DNA from: Cristatella mucedo
Lineage: Eukaryota; Bryozoa; Phylactolaemata; Cristatellidae
NCBI GenBank assembly: GCA_009760855.2
Contig: WPIO01000026.1
Span: 188,001 to 252,000, forward strand
DNA: 64,000 nt
Direction of reading: 5' to 3'
The notes under the pieces: model-generated
The model's input: the letters and a program-made list of their open reading frames with translations, nothing else
Database searches by the model: none
What the model was told of the DNA's origin: nothing
Position numbers and translations under genes: made by a program
Part shown: positions 1-12,800 of the stretch, in pieces
Layout: the number at the start of each line of letters is the position of its first letter
Position numbering within the stretch: the first letter of the stretch is position 1

Positions 1-223
1 AACATCGTGTGACCCACACCGTTTGCCGAGGGCAATTACCGAATACATGTTATACCATGTGAAGCTGAAAATTGGCACTGTAGCAACAATTTAACCATTG
101 TAAAACTTGTTATTTTAAATAAAGAATCCGGCTGAATGTAGCTAGCATATAAATTGACTCTACTTGAATTGACCTTGATGTGATCATGCATTACAAAATT
201 ACCTCATGCTACCTTCTTTGCAG

Positions 224-340
224 CCCTTTTATGGAGGAAAGCTGCACAGGATAACCGGTGAAGTCAAGGGCAGCGACGGAGCCGTCGTCTATAGGGTGGC
301 AGGTGAATGGAATGGCACCATGGAGATTGTCAATTCAAAC
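224..340 (+). CDS. ORP-like gene, exon encoding end of lipid-binding barrel
   Basis: 39 codons between the acceptor CTTTGCAG (ends 223) and the donor GTAAGG (341), phase 0 at both ends. It encodes [13 protein letters not shown] followed by [13 protein letters not shown], the conserved strand pair of the OSBP-related domain. Reading through past 341 soon meets intronic low-complexity sequence. Confidence 0.88.
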
Positions 341-3300
341 GTAAGGCTTTGTTGGGGAAGAGAGGCTGACTTGGTTCAGCAATTGCCTGACCACTCGTGC
401 TCATTTAGGCATATGCTACTACTCTTATTTTTTTTTTTATCTTTATGGCAGACAGCGACACCGAGACGTTGAAAAACAGATAGACCGCCTAGAGACGGCT
501 CAATCGAAACGACTTTCGTGATTAGCTTTTTTAGTGCATCATGTGTAACGTATTGGATATCATCCAATGTGTCTGCTTCTTTTTCTTTTTCCTGGCTTCT
601 CTTCGAAGACAGCAGTAGTAGATGGGGTGGTACACGACGAGTGTGCATGACATGGATCGTTTTAAAAATAATGGAGCATGAGGACAACTGTGGTTTTGTT
701 AGGAAGCATGTTTGTATGAGTAATAAAATATGTACTGACCGTACCGTATGTAGCTGTATGGCAACACAGTCTTCATTTTATTCTTTCTTTATGTAGTAGT
801 TTTGCAAGATAGCCAACGACTTGACGTAATGTACTTAATGAGTCGCCCCTCTGGACTAACCTAACAAAGGTTAACGTTATGTGCACTCAGCCTTCGGCCA
901 TGCTTACATTTAGCCTGTTGACGGCATTTTTGGGGCTTCCTTTGTTGCATTATACCCACCGGTGCCCTGGTGATGGGATTCTCGGGTACACACTTGGGTC
1001 ACTGCTTACCCCGAATGCCATGAAGGTCCTGTGGGTTTCCTGATTGAGATACGGCATCTATCGAATGACAAACCTTGTACAACTGACAGGATTGGGATCT
1101 AGATCACCACAGTTCACAATCTGTAATGTATAACCAGCAAAGTTATCCCAGTAAACTAAACAGCAGCTGCTTTAAGTGCTCTAATTATACAGTAGCAGAA
1201 GAGCCTTGTCGACTGTCACTCAGTTTTTAGAGGCATTAAAGATGTGCGTGATGCAGGTCTCGAAACGACAGCCTGGATCGGGAAGTGTGAGCACCTTACC
1301 GCAGGGCAAAGACCTGGCCATGTAAAGGATTTATGTGGGCATTAAAGGACTGCCAGCAGCAGGACTCGAATCCGTGAATGTGGTGGTGAAGTGAGATCAC
1401 GTTACCTCTGGGCTAAGACCAAGCACTTGAACGTGGTGGTTCAAATAACTGAACTTGTTTTTCCAATGATTTCTATTTTTTTTTAATTTTACTCGACTAT
1501 AATTTTTCATTGTGCCCAGACTGCTTCAGTACAGCCCAGAACACTGCTAGGACGCACATTTGGTAGTATTTGCTATTTGGAATAAGCTGTTGTTTCATGC
1601 GCCCAATTTGTTACGGTAGTACCCGCTGTTCATTTGAATTTGATTGTTTTTAGCATTATTGGATTGCAATTTCTGAAAATGCAAAGATTTTTGTATTTGG
1701 TCATCAAATAACTAAGATTATAGAAATGAATTTTGAAATGTTGCAGGCTATGGTTATAACGAACCGTTTAGAACAGACCTACTGATATAACGAACCTTTT
1801 TGGGGATTGAGTTCTCTGAGAGCGCTATAACTAATATATTATTATTATTTTTTTAGTTTAATCTTTGTATAATTCAACTTACTAAAGCGTTAGGGCTCAA
1901 GAAGCTGAACACGTTTAAATTGCCAGGCTTTCTCAGCCTCTGCTTATTGACATTAGCTAGATTCAAACGTATGGTGCTGAATGCTTTTGTTCGCCTCTAG
2001 AAAGTTCGGTTCGCTAGCCTGGCTTTTAAAGTCAGTCGGTTTCAACCGATGACCTCCAGCTGATCTTTCTGGTCAGGTTAGTATGCTGCAGCCAAAAATA
2101 CTGTCCACTGTTCAGAGCTAACCAATCGCAACTTGCACAGCATAGAATTTTGCAGAGACCCACAGACGAAAACTTGTTTAGTCTTTCATCTAGTCGAAAT
2201 CGTCTGTCTTGTGACAGCAGCAGCTTCGGCGTGCTTGCTTCGAAGAGAGCTCTTGCCTCGACTCTCGGTCCTTGTACCCAGTGGCGAGGCCAGGCGCAAC
2301 TTTATAAATAAATAAAACTTCATTGATTTGATTTGCAGCAAACTCTTGATACGATGGACCTTTGCTCGGTCCCAAACATGTTCCTTTTAGGTGGAGTCTG
2401 CTGTAATAGGAGTCTATACCAGGAGAAGGCGTTGCTGCTTGTGGATTTTTCATGCATGCATGTTTGCTTTGACCTTTCTCGGAACCGTCAGTCTGTCCCA
2501 GAATCGAAATCGTGTTTGACACGCGTGGCCGGCGGCTGCTAGGGTGCCCGATTTCTAATGCTTGCTGCCGTGCCAGTGTGCTGCCACTGTGTTGCTGACG
2601 ACCCAGATAGCAGTTGCTTCTAGAGAGCTTGGAGCGTGCCACGCCTTTGCCTGCCGTGTGCGCTGGCTGGCAGCATGGGCGCCGCAGGCAGGCAATCCGG
2701 CTAGTGCGCTCAGCCCACCCTCGGAGGGCGGGGCTCTGCCTGCAGCTGCAATGACCGAAACTTGTGGCGTAGGGAGTCGTCGTCAAGTCCGTGGCGTGCG
2801 ACGGCTTGCCCGCACTGCGGAAGCGAGTGGCTCCGCCTCATCTGCAAAAGGACTACGAGTCGAGGAAGCTATGGGCGTCGGTGACCGACTCCTTGCGCGA
2901 GGGAAATATGGAGCAGGCGACGTACTACAAGTCTCGGGTGAGAGAGAGCGAGTTGCGACGGAACGGTGGCATGCCCTTTGCTATCATTATATTTCCCTCG
3001 GCGGCGCTTCTCGGTCAGCGGCGGCTGCCTTTGGTTCTGTCAGCAAGTGCAGTCGCAAGCACCGGGTGCTTGGCCGCTTGCATGCGTGCCTGCTGCGTTC
3101 TCGTCAGCGGGCATGTGAATGCATTCGAGGACGGCGTGCCCTGCGTAAGCTGCTGTCGAGGTCCTTTCCAGTCTTAGCTGTTGCTGTGCTCCTTGCGCCT
3201 GTTGCTTGTCGCCTGTACCGGTGGGTGGCTGCTCGCGAATTCCCAGCTCGCCTGCGTGAGGGCAGCCAGCGAGCCCACTCTAGCTATTTGCCTTGCTCGA

Positions 3301-6300
3301 GAGCAGACGCTGCCCGCCGTACAACACCACATCTGAATGGATTAGCCTGCTCATTAATTAGCCAGCTTTCTGCATGCCTAAGAACTACCCATCTGCCTTT
3401 CTGCCACCGACAGCACGTTTCCATGCCAGAGCAGCCACCAGTCCGATCTCTAGGGGAAGCGGTTTTATTTGCAATTTTTCGCATGCTATGGGACCGCATC
3501 GCCCATGGCCACACTAGGTCGTTTGTAATACCCCAGTCATGTAATCCTTGCACATGCTTGTGCAACAATCAAACGTGGGAGTCGGTGGTGTGCTCACCTT
3601 ACTTTCAGTCATGTTACATTGCCTCTCATCCATTCGAAGGCATGCCGACAAACGTCAATTCAACGTCAAAAACTGCACTGCTTGGTCAGAGAGCAGGGGA
3701 TGCGTGCTCCAAGGTTTCTCGAAACATCTGGATGAGTTGTGGTTTTTTGCACTACATTTTCCATTGTACAAGCATGCTTGGATGTATTATGATTATTGCT
3801 AGCTATCGGCAGTGGACCAGAGTAGGCTAGCTCATGACACCTCTGCTGTCTGTGACATTCAGTCGTGCTGTTGTGAAGTTCGAAGTGAGCTGCCAGCTTT
3901 TAAATCTTACTTCGGGAGATTTCGATAATTTAACGATTGCTCTTGTCTGGCAAAGATTGGAAGGCAAAGCTGTTGAATAGGATGAAATCGCTTGTTCTAG
4001 CATCAGAAACAGAAAAACCCTTCCCTGTAGCTGCAAGCAGCTGTAGCCAAACCATCGCAACTGCCGGATTTTACCGACAATGCAGAATAGTGCACCCCGC
4101 CTGATATGGTAGGGTGCCAAAAAGCAAAAGGACTGTATCGTACTTTCCCCTGGAGTTGAAGCCACGAATTTCGAGACCGAGTAGGCGTGTTAAGCAGGCC
4201 ATATCAATGAGTCGGAGGCCGTTTCAATGATGCGACATTCCAATAGGCTCTTCGGCGGATGCTATAGTAAAGGGGTTCGTCCGAGTTTGTGGCTTGGGAG
4301 GGTAGTGCAGGGCTTAGTCCAAGGTTTCCAGCAGGAGCTTGGTTAAGGACTGTGAAATTATAAAATGAATAGCAGACACCCTGGCAAAGTTGGATTTCCT
4401 GTGCAACTGTTGGCGAGCCTGCCAGAACTGAGTGGCTTGCAAGCTCTTGCCGATTTGTGTGCATCGAAAGCCCGGCTTGAGAACCTCGGGCTCCTTGGAT
4501 ATATATTCACTGAAGGCCGCCCTCAGTCCGGCTGGTGGCCACTTAGCTCTAACCTGCCCTAGGCATGACGTCAGCATCAGCTGTCAGCCCTTGCCATCGT
4601 CCATGTCTCTGGTGCCTTTCGGGCACGTGATCGTGGTGACCTCTTGGCAGCAAGGGACACCAGCGACATGTTGAAAACGCAGGGGTTATCTACAGAGAGG
4701 AGTGGGCAGATGGCTGATAAGCTCTCCCCCCCCCACTGGGTCGGACTGAATTGGCTGAGCCAGGTTGCCGGCATTCAAAGCTGCGAGCATGCAAGCCCTG
4801 CTAAGAACACCCCTATCACCCTCCTCCGAGGGTATCCTGTAGTCTCTCCCGGCTAGCTACTAGACTTTGGGGGAGGGGGTGGCTACCAGACTTGAAGGGC
4901 AGATCAAGAGACGTGTCAGCTGGCACTAACTTCCCAGTGTTCCTACACAAGTGGCTGCACTTAGATCGGGCTACAAAGTAGCTAAAGCGAGTGCCTTGAG
5001 TATGCACAGGATAGTGCAGGCGTAACCTCAGTGACCTTTGTGACCGTGCACCTCTGGAATACGCCCCAATTTGTGCTATTATTCGTTATAGTTCCTTAGC
5101 AGCCTGTTACTCAAAGAAGCTCTGACATTTATGCTATACTGAGACTCGGCTGAAGCCAACGAACTGCTCGGTTATCACCGATTCTACTCCAGAAGGTGTC
5201 TCCCTTTTATATTCTCCTGAGATCGGTGAAAACCTTATGTAGGAGTAGCCGTTTTTACTTCCACCTCGTTGAATGTCAAGCCTTTCTCTGCTTTGACGAA
5301 ACAGTCTTTTGTATCTCTGATTCCCTGTACAAGAAATGGTGAGTCGCCTAAGGAGCGTGCCCTTTTTTACCTACCTGGTAGCATTGCCAGCTTGATTTCT
5401 GACTTTAGGGCTTTCTGTTAGTTCTTTGCACCACGAGTTTCCCTTGTCTCACTGGGGGGGGGGGGTTAATTTCCCTTTTTGAGGGCCTCTTTCTGATACG
5501 TTCCAGCATGCTTGCACTGACTGAATCTTTCTTTGTCAGTGCTGATGTTCAAGCCCCTACACATGTCAAAAAGCCACTCCTTTGAACAATTTTCTCTCTC
5601 GACTGTATCCTATCGACCCAAATCATTGCCCCTTTATGGTCATTTTATCATTTTTGGATTTAATTCTTCTTTGAACGTATTTCTGTTTCGGCATCCGAAA
5701 TTATATTTGAGTCGAGAAGCCTAAAGTCTCTTGGAATTGATGCTGTCTGTAGCAAACTTGGATCGGCTGCCCGTTTGCTCCCCCCCCCCGAACTTCCTTC
5801 CTAAATGCAATGCTACAACGTGATGCTAGCCGAAGTCCGAGATGAGTTTGCACCTCTGACTAAGACTGGTCTGTGCTCTCCCAGTCACCCTTTGGTTCAC
5901 ATTAGGAAACTAAGTAATCAACATAAAAGTGGGCTTGAAAAGGCAATCAAAGAGTCTGAACTAACTGTTCTCCACTTAGAATTGGAGGATTATTGTAGGT
6001 CATAGCAATCTGCTTTAGCTAAGTCCAAGTCCACATTGTATATGAATAAGGCCAAGTCCACATTGTATAGCAGCAGAATCTTAAATCAATAACCCAAACG
6101 TGTTTATGTCTGCCATCGACCTTCTTCTTAGCCTCTCATAAAAAGCATTTCTGCCATGTGATCCCAATGGTGACTTGGCAGAGCAGTTCTCCAAAGTCCT
6201 TGTAGGCAAGATAGTGCCGATTGAAGACTCACTGCTGTCCCTGCTGGACTGCAATCCCCACATCTTCCTACTCTTCCGCTCTCTCTCCTCCTTCTATCCT

Positions 6301-6871
6301 GCTTCTATTGAACTCATTACTAATTTGTCTTACAGGCTAAGGAGATCAGAAGTCCTTTGACCCTGTCCCAGTAGTTCTCACTATGATGTGCATAGACCTG
6401 TTGCTGCCCACCATTAATAACCCTTGATTATTGCTCATCTTACAGTGAGTGTAAAGCGCCTGGATAGATTTTTCTGTAAGGGTTTTATTCAAACGACATT
6501 ATTATTACCGTTGTTATTTTTGTTAGTTTCTAGAGGGCCCGTTATTTTTTTAAGCTACTGAAGAGGTATTTCTGCTTAGATAGTTGTTAAGAAACCTAGC
6601 GATTGCATTTCGGTGTACTGCTTCAGGCTCTCCAAATGGCAGCACACATTTCTTTTTGGACGAGAGTCGAAAGTGGCTTCTTTACTTGTCTGTTCTGTAC
6701 TGTGGTTGCGTTTAACACCAAGGTTCAGGCATGCCCGAATGGGTAATAGGACATTTTAGATGTGCTAAAGACCTTTTCCGAATGGCTTCTATCGAGAAGA
6801 TCTTTACCTTGTGCCATGCCCCTTGAGTTCGAGGTTCAGCTCTCATGCCAAAATATATACATATATATATA

Positions 6872-6970
<99 letters not shown>

Positions 6971-6981
6971 ATATATATATA

Positions 6982-7041
<60 letters not shown>

Positions 7042-9747
7042 TGTGTGTTGTGTGTGTGTGTGTAATTCATTTGTATAGCGCCACAAGAGAACTTATTCAG
7101 GCGCTTCACATATGCCTCATGGCTCGAGCCCACGACCTCAGCCTGATCTTGGTCGGGGCAAGCACCGTAACTGCTGGACCTATTCAAAATCCTGGCTATG
7201 TCCTTGTGATGACCAACTTCCACCTTCCAACATCTTGGTGGTGCCAGCTCACCCTAGGAGAGGGTGAGCAAATACAATTGAAACTTTTATGAAAATATTT
7301 CATCATAACACGTTAAAAATTAGGGAACATCAAGACGTTTTTTACAGAACTTCTACTTCACATTTCAAGGTTTCACTTAACTTGCTTGAGCTTGTTCATT
7401 AAAGCTCTATTTCCAGCCGTTTTAAACCTCTCCGCCTGCCCTAGCATTTAATGCTGATCTCGGGCCGATGCAAGCCATTCACTTTTCGTTGCCAGTAGTA
7501 TGTGCGTCTAGCATGCACAGTCCATACCTGTTGTCAATTGAATACAGGGCTCGGGAAAGATCCCCACAAGGGTGAAACAGGCTGGCTACGAGCCTTTGCT
7601 GTAACGGCTGCCTCTGTCGCGAGCTGGTGTGCGCTGGAGCAGTGACAAGAGTGCTATGATCGGTAGACCGCCCATGCAATGCTGAATGCGAGTGTGAATG
7701 CCGTTAAACTGGCTGTGCATCATGCGCCCAACAAAAGCATGCTCAGCCATCGAGCTGCAGTGAAATTAATGTGAGCCGGCAGTTCAACAGCCTTGCAAAG
7801 CGCTGCCACTGTTGGCGGGCATAGCAGGACAATGGCTGAATAAAGTACTAACTACTGTAAACTATAAAAAAAATGTAAAATGTAAACTACTGTACAAAGT
7901 GGTTTACTTTGTTGCGCCAGCAGAGTAGACGGTTCCTTGCTGCTGGTAGCGATCGCTCTGAGCCCTTCGACAACGCAGGGTACTGCCAAGCACACGGCAT
8001 GTGCTTTCGAGCCCAGTTGTAGTGTACTTGGTTTCCCGGAATGCAAAATATGGCATCTTCTGACGTGTGCCCTCAGAATGCTGAAGGAGCCTGCAGCCAT
8101 GGGGCTTGTGCACTGTCTGCTTGTCATGGCCTCTGTCTTCTGGGGACGGTCTGAGGGCATGCGCCCATCCCGCTAGATCAGGTCGAAAACTGTTACTCTT
8201 ACTTTCCGAGCTAAACTCGCTGTATGGAGTGCAAGTCTCGTCATTCCTGCAGCCTTGCACCACCGCCTTTAACCACTCAACCACGTATCCCCAGGCAGTG
8301 ACCTGCACAACATCATCGTACGTGGTCAATGACGCAGATGGGTAGTGTGCCAGTGTCCGTATTTGACTTGATTCAGCAGTTGCCGCCGTGTAGTCTGCTA
8401 CTGCTGCTGCCACTGCAGCCACCGCCCCCCCTGCCACTATGCAAGTTGGCTTATGTCATTGGCCTGCAGCGCGGCTTCACTATTTTTTAGCGTAGGTTTC
8501 TATATAGAAACTCACACCGAAGTGTTTGGCATTCGACCTGTCTGCGTGCTTGGCTGGTCCTGTCGAGGACATTGACTATTTGAGCAGAGCAGCCGCTGTT
8601 GCACATATGCATGGTGCTCACTGCTAGATCTTGCATCTTTGCAGCTGGAAAATATGCAGCGGGAAGAGGAAAAGGACAAGATTCAGTATGGCTTGCAGCA
8701 TTATGCAAAGGTGATTTCCTGAGCCGCCTGTGCCATCGCACGGCACACAGCACAGTCCTGGTGCCTATGCTGTTGCAGTTGTAATAGTATGGGGAGTGGT
8801 CGTTCAATGATTTATGACTGCTTCATATTCGTCCAATGGGGAAAGAGACTTCTTTTCACAATTTATGCTTTCTTTCATGCCTATGTGATCGCCAAACACG
8901 ATCCAGGTTTTCATGTCTATACAGATGTCGCACAGCTGTACCTATGCTGTGATCCTTCCCAGCCCATTTTCAGCTTCATAACATTGCTACAATTTGGGTT
9001 TGTAATAATATAATAAGGATATAATAAGGATACCACGTCTAAGTTGGTCCATGCATTCGTGACATCTCGTCTCGACTTCTGCAACTCACTGCTTACTGGC
9101 CTACCAGCATGTGCGATCAGGCGATTGCAGCTGGTGCAAAACTCTGCAGCTAGGCTTGTCTGTCGTGAGCGTCGCACTTGCCACATTACTCCACTTCTCG
9201 CCGACCTGCACTGGCTACCAGTCAAGTAACGGATTGACTTCAAGGTTTTGTCGCTCACTTTTAGGTCCCTTCATTCTATGGCTCTAGCCTATCTCTCCGA
9301 CATACTCCCCCATCAGGCCAAGCATCATACCACCCACTTTTCGGAATCCAACAGTCTACAAATACCTAGTACAAACCTTAAATCCTTTGGAGACCGTGCA
9401 TTGAGTTCGTATGGTCCCAAAGCCTGGAACTCCCTCCCGACCTGCGTCAGAACATCCCCTGACCTGACCACATTTAAAAGGAACTTAAAAACACACCTAT
9501 TTAGGACAGCATTTAGTGGGTCCCTGTGATTCGTCCTTCACGTGCTTATGCGTGCTGACACTGTGCATGCTGCCACTAACCACATTTGCATGCTGTCCCT
9601 GTGCATGTCACCCCTAACCATGTTATTCATTTTGTTTGTTTTTCAAGCATGATTTTACTTACCATTTAATTGCATTTCCCTTTGCAGCAAATGTAAAGCG
9701 CCTAGAAAGAGATTAAGTTCTCTGAGGGGGCTTTATCAAGTACATTA

Positions 9748-9812
<65 letters not shown>

Positions 9813-12800
9813 GCCCTCCAGGTCGTCAAGTTTGCTCAACTCCCGTCTGCGTGTATTGCTGACATCCATCCGTGGATGGCAGCAAACTTTCTCAAATTGA
9901 ATGACGATAACAACCAGCTTACTAGTTATGGGCAAACCAATTCTGACACAGAAATTGGAAAGCTTAATGCTCAAAATTGACTGTGCCAGCCTATCTCTCA
10001 AAATCGGCTCTGCCAGCCTATCTCCTATAGCATCGGCTCGAAATCTATATGTCCTGTTCCAAAGTGACCTCTCTCTAGACAACCACATCAGCTCCGCAGT
10101 CAAGTCTGCCTACTTTCAGCTACTTAACATTGCTAAAATTCGGGCCTTCTTAGACAGGGATACTGCATCTAAGTTGATCCATGCATTTGTGACATCCTGT
10201 CTTGACTTTTGTAACTCATAGCTTGCTAGTCTACTGGCCTACGCAATCAGGCGCTTACAGTTGGTGCAAGCAAGACTCTTAATCTAGACTTGCCCGTCAT
10301 GATCGTAGCAGCTGCCACACCACACCACTTCTTTCGGACCTGTAACAGCTCCCAATCAATGTTTTGTCCCTCACTTTGAGATTCTTTTGTTATCTGGCTC
10401 CAACCTACCTATCAGAACCACTCTTCAAACAGGCTGGGCATCGTACCACCAACTCTTCTGACTCACATTGCTTAGCTATGTCTTGAACTAGCCTCAAATC
10501 CTTAGGAGACCGGGCCTTTAGTTCGTATACCTGTAGTAAGTGGATGTTCCCAAAGCCTGGAACTTACTGCCGACTGACGTCACGACATCCATCCCCTGAT
10601 CGGACATTTAATAAAAAGGAAGCTAGAAATGCACCTGCTGTGACAGCATTTGATAGGACTTTGTAATTTGACTTGACCAGATTTAAAAATAAACCAAAAA
10701 CACGTCTATTTATGGCAGCATTTAGTGGGTCCTTGTGATTCGTCCTTTACATGATTGTGCGTGCTGACACGGCTGCATGCTGCCACTAACCATATTTGCA
10801 TGCTGACCCTGTGCATGTCACCCTTAACCGTGTTTTGCTTGTTGTGACTGTGCATGCTACCACTAACCATTCGATCGTGCTTCCTTTGCAGCAAATGTTA
10901 AGTGCCTAGAAAGAGATTGAATTCTCTGAGCTCGCTGTATTACAGCTTATATAGAATGCCTATAAAGGGATTGAGATCTCTGAGGGTGCTATACAAATTT
11001 ATTAATATTGTTATTATTACTGAAGAGGAAGCGGCGGGGGTTGCGTGGGGTTGCTAACCTCCCAGCACTCTTTTTTGTCTGCACGACATTCAGCATCGGG
11101 CTCCAGTTTACACTCGTGCCGCCCGGCATTTTTAAGCTTGGTCTTGCGAGTTCAGCCGCGCTGCTAGCATCGTGCAGGCTGCCGAGAGTCGACTGATGAT
11201 AAGCCACCCCTTTATCCAACCCTGCTCACTGAGATCTGGCTCTTTCTGTTAGCTCATTCTGCAAGTGCATTTCTTCTGGGCACGTCGTCTCGGTGCTCGG
11301 TGCTGCCTTTCTCCGGGCGCTGCATTTCTTCAAATCCGTCCTACGACGTTCCATGAAGCGCCCTCGCCGATTAGTCGTGGCACACCCCTAAAGAGTGCAG
11401 TGGCCAGCTGAGGTGGAATAAAAAGAAAAAAATAGGAAAGGTCGGCTGATTCAGCTACCTCATGTACTTTGTGTCCGATGAGCCTCAGCGGCTGTCGCCT
11501 TCCCCGCCCACCCCACTCGCTGCAGGACTCGAACCCACGACCTGGGTCGTGTCGTGCTAGCAGCTTGCTCCGTCTCCCTACCTCCCCCCTCTCTCCTTCC
11601 TCCCCCCCTAAGAGCAATAGTGGCTGCTAAGAGCCAGTAGCCTAGTGTGCGTGCAGGAGCAGCTTTTTACCCTGTCACCGCCCCTAGAAGAAAGAATGCA
11701 CCAAAGATCCGACAGCTGCATTTCTCCAGTCGCCTTGGCGTCATTCGCCCACTTTCGAAGGGCAATAAAGAATTGCCCAGCTGCTGGACTCACACCCCGG
11801 GTTTCGGTCACGTGGTGCAAGGGCAACTTACTGCTGGGCCAAGAACGGCACTTGAACGGCACGGAGGATGTGCAAGGCAGTAAGCCTCAGCTGCTAACCT
11901 TCTATGGACTTCCGTTTGTCGCTGCATAGCCCACTTGTTGCATCAGCCCCTCGGGAGTAGGTCCGTTGGCCATTTTGGCTCAGCATCAGGTGAGGTGTGA
12001 GGAAAATGTTTAAGATGAGTAGACTGTATATGGGTGTGACAGAACCTAGACACTGTCCAAGTGTGGCTAGTATAGCAGGCGGCTGGGTGCCCCGAGGGAA
12101 GGGGTGCTGCCAGGCTTGCCTGCCCTTCTGCCTAGCCCTCAGTTCCGGGTTGGGAGAGCAGGCTTTTTTCCATTTTGTGCCGCCGGGTTTGCATTCCTGC
12201 GAAAGGTGTAAACTAACGGACATAGCTGGCCTCTTGGGTAGAACTCGACTGACATTTCGACTCCCAGCGATTTTAAAATTCAGATACCCCATTTAGTTAG
12301 GGCTATTTAATTCCATCTATGGAATGTAAAACAAGCTCGTCGATTTTGTATTTGCTGCATACTTAAAGAGGGAGCACCTGACCCCTTGGCCAAGATCCAC
12401 ATGAACAGCACACAGATAAGCACACAAGCGGACAATTCACGAGGGCCCAGCTAATGCTGTGAGGAACAGCGTGGGTTTCGAGCTTCTTTTTCAGTGCTGT
12501 TAAGTCAGGGGATGTCACGACGTCAGTCGACAGTCAGCTCTGATCTGTTAGAGCAAAGATGCATACAAACCCAAAACGTGTCTTTAAATGATTTGAGGTT
12601 GGTTAGAGGCATGCCTAAACCGCTTGAGTCAGAAGAGCGAATGGTACCATGTCTTGCCTGATTGGCGACTGCCCGTGGTTAGGATAAATAAGCCACAGTA
12701 AATGAATCAAGGGACTTGAAAGTGAATGTTAACACCTTCCAAGTCGTTGTGCTACTTGCTGGGGACCTGTTGCAGCTCTGTGAGCAGGAGTGTAATGTGA

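Larger units (their letters stand above)
341..2772 (+). other. Intron of the ORP-like gene
   Basis: 2.4-kb intron (GTAAGG...GTAG). It contains SINE-like remnants near 1200-1440 and a LINE 3'-end scrap at 1800-1850. No coding sequence is recognised in the remainder. Confidence 0.75.
2938..8644 (+). other. Intron of the ORP-like gene
   Basis: 5.7-kb intron holding an internally deleted LINE (5120-6515), a long AT/GT microsatellite (6850-7065) and a SINE (7062-7275). I recognise nothing in about 2940-5100 or 7280-8640, apart from long but featureless open frames. Confidence 0.7.

Noticed and set aside
6850-7065. Overlapping open frames of Ile/Tyr and Cys/Val repeats
   Set aside because: Pure AT/GT microsatellite; no coding signal.
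7904-8437. 177-codon open frame on the - strand
   Set aside because: No recognisable domain, no splice or poly(A) context, and it lies inside the ORP intron. Probably chance.
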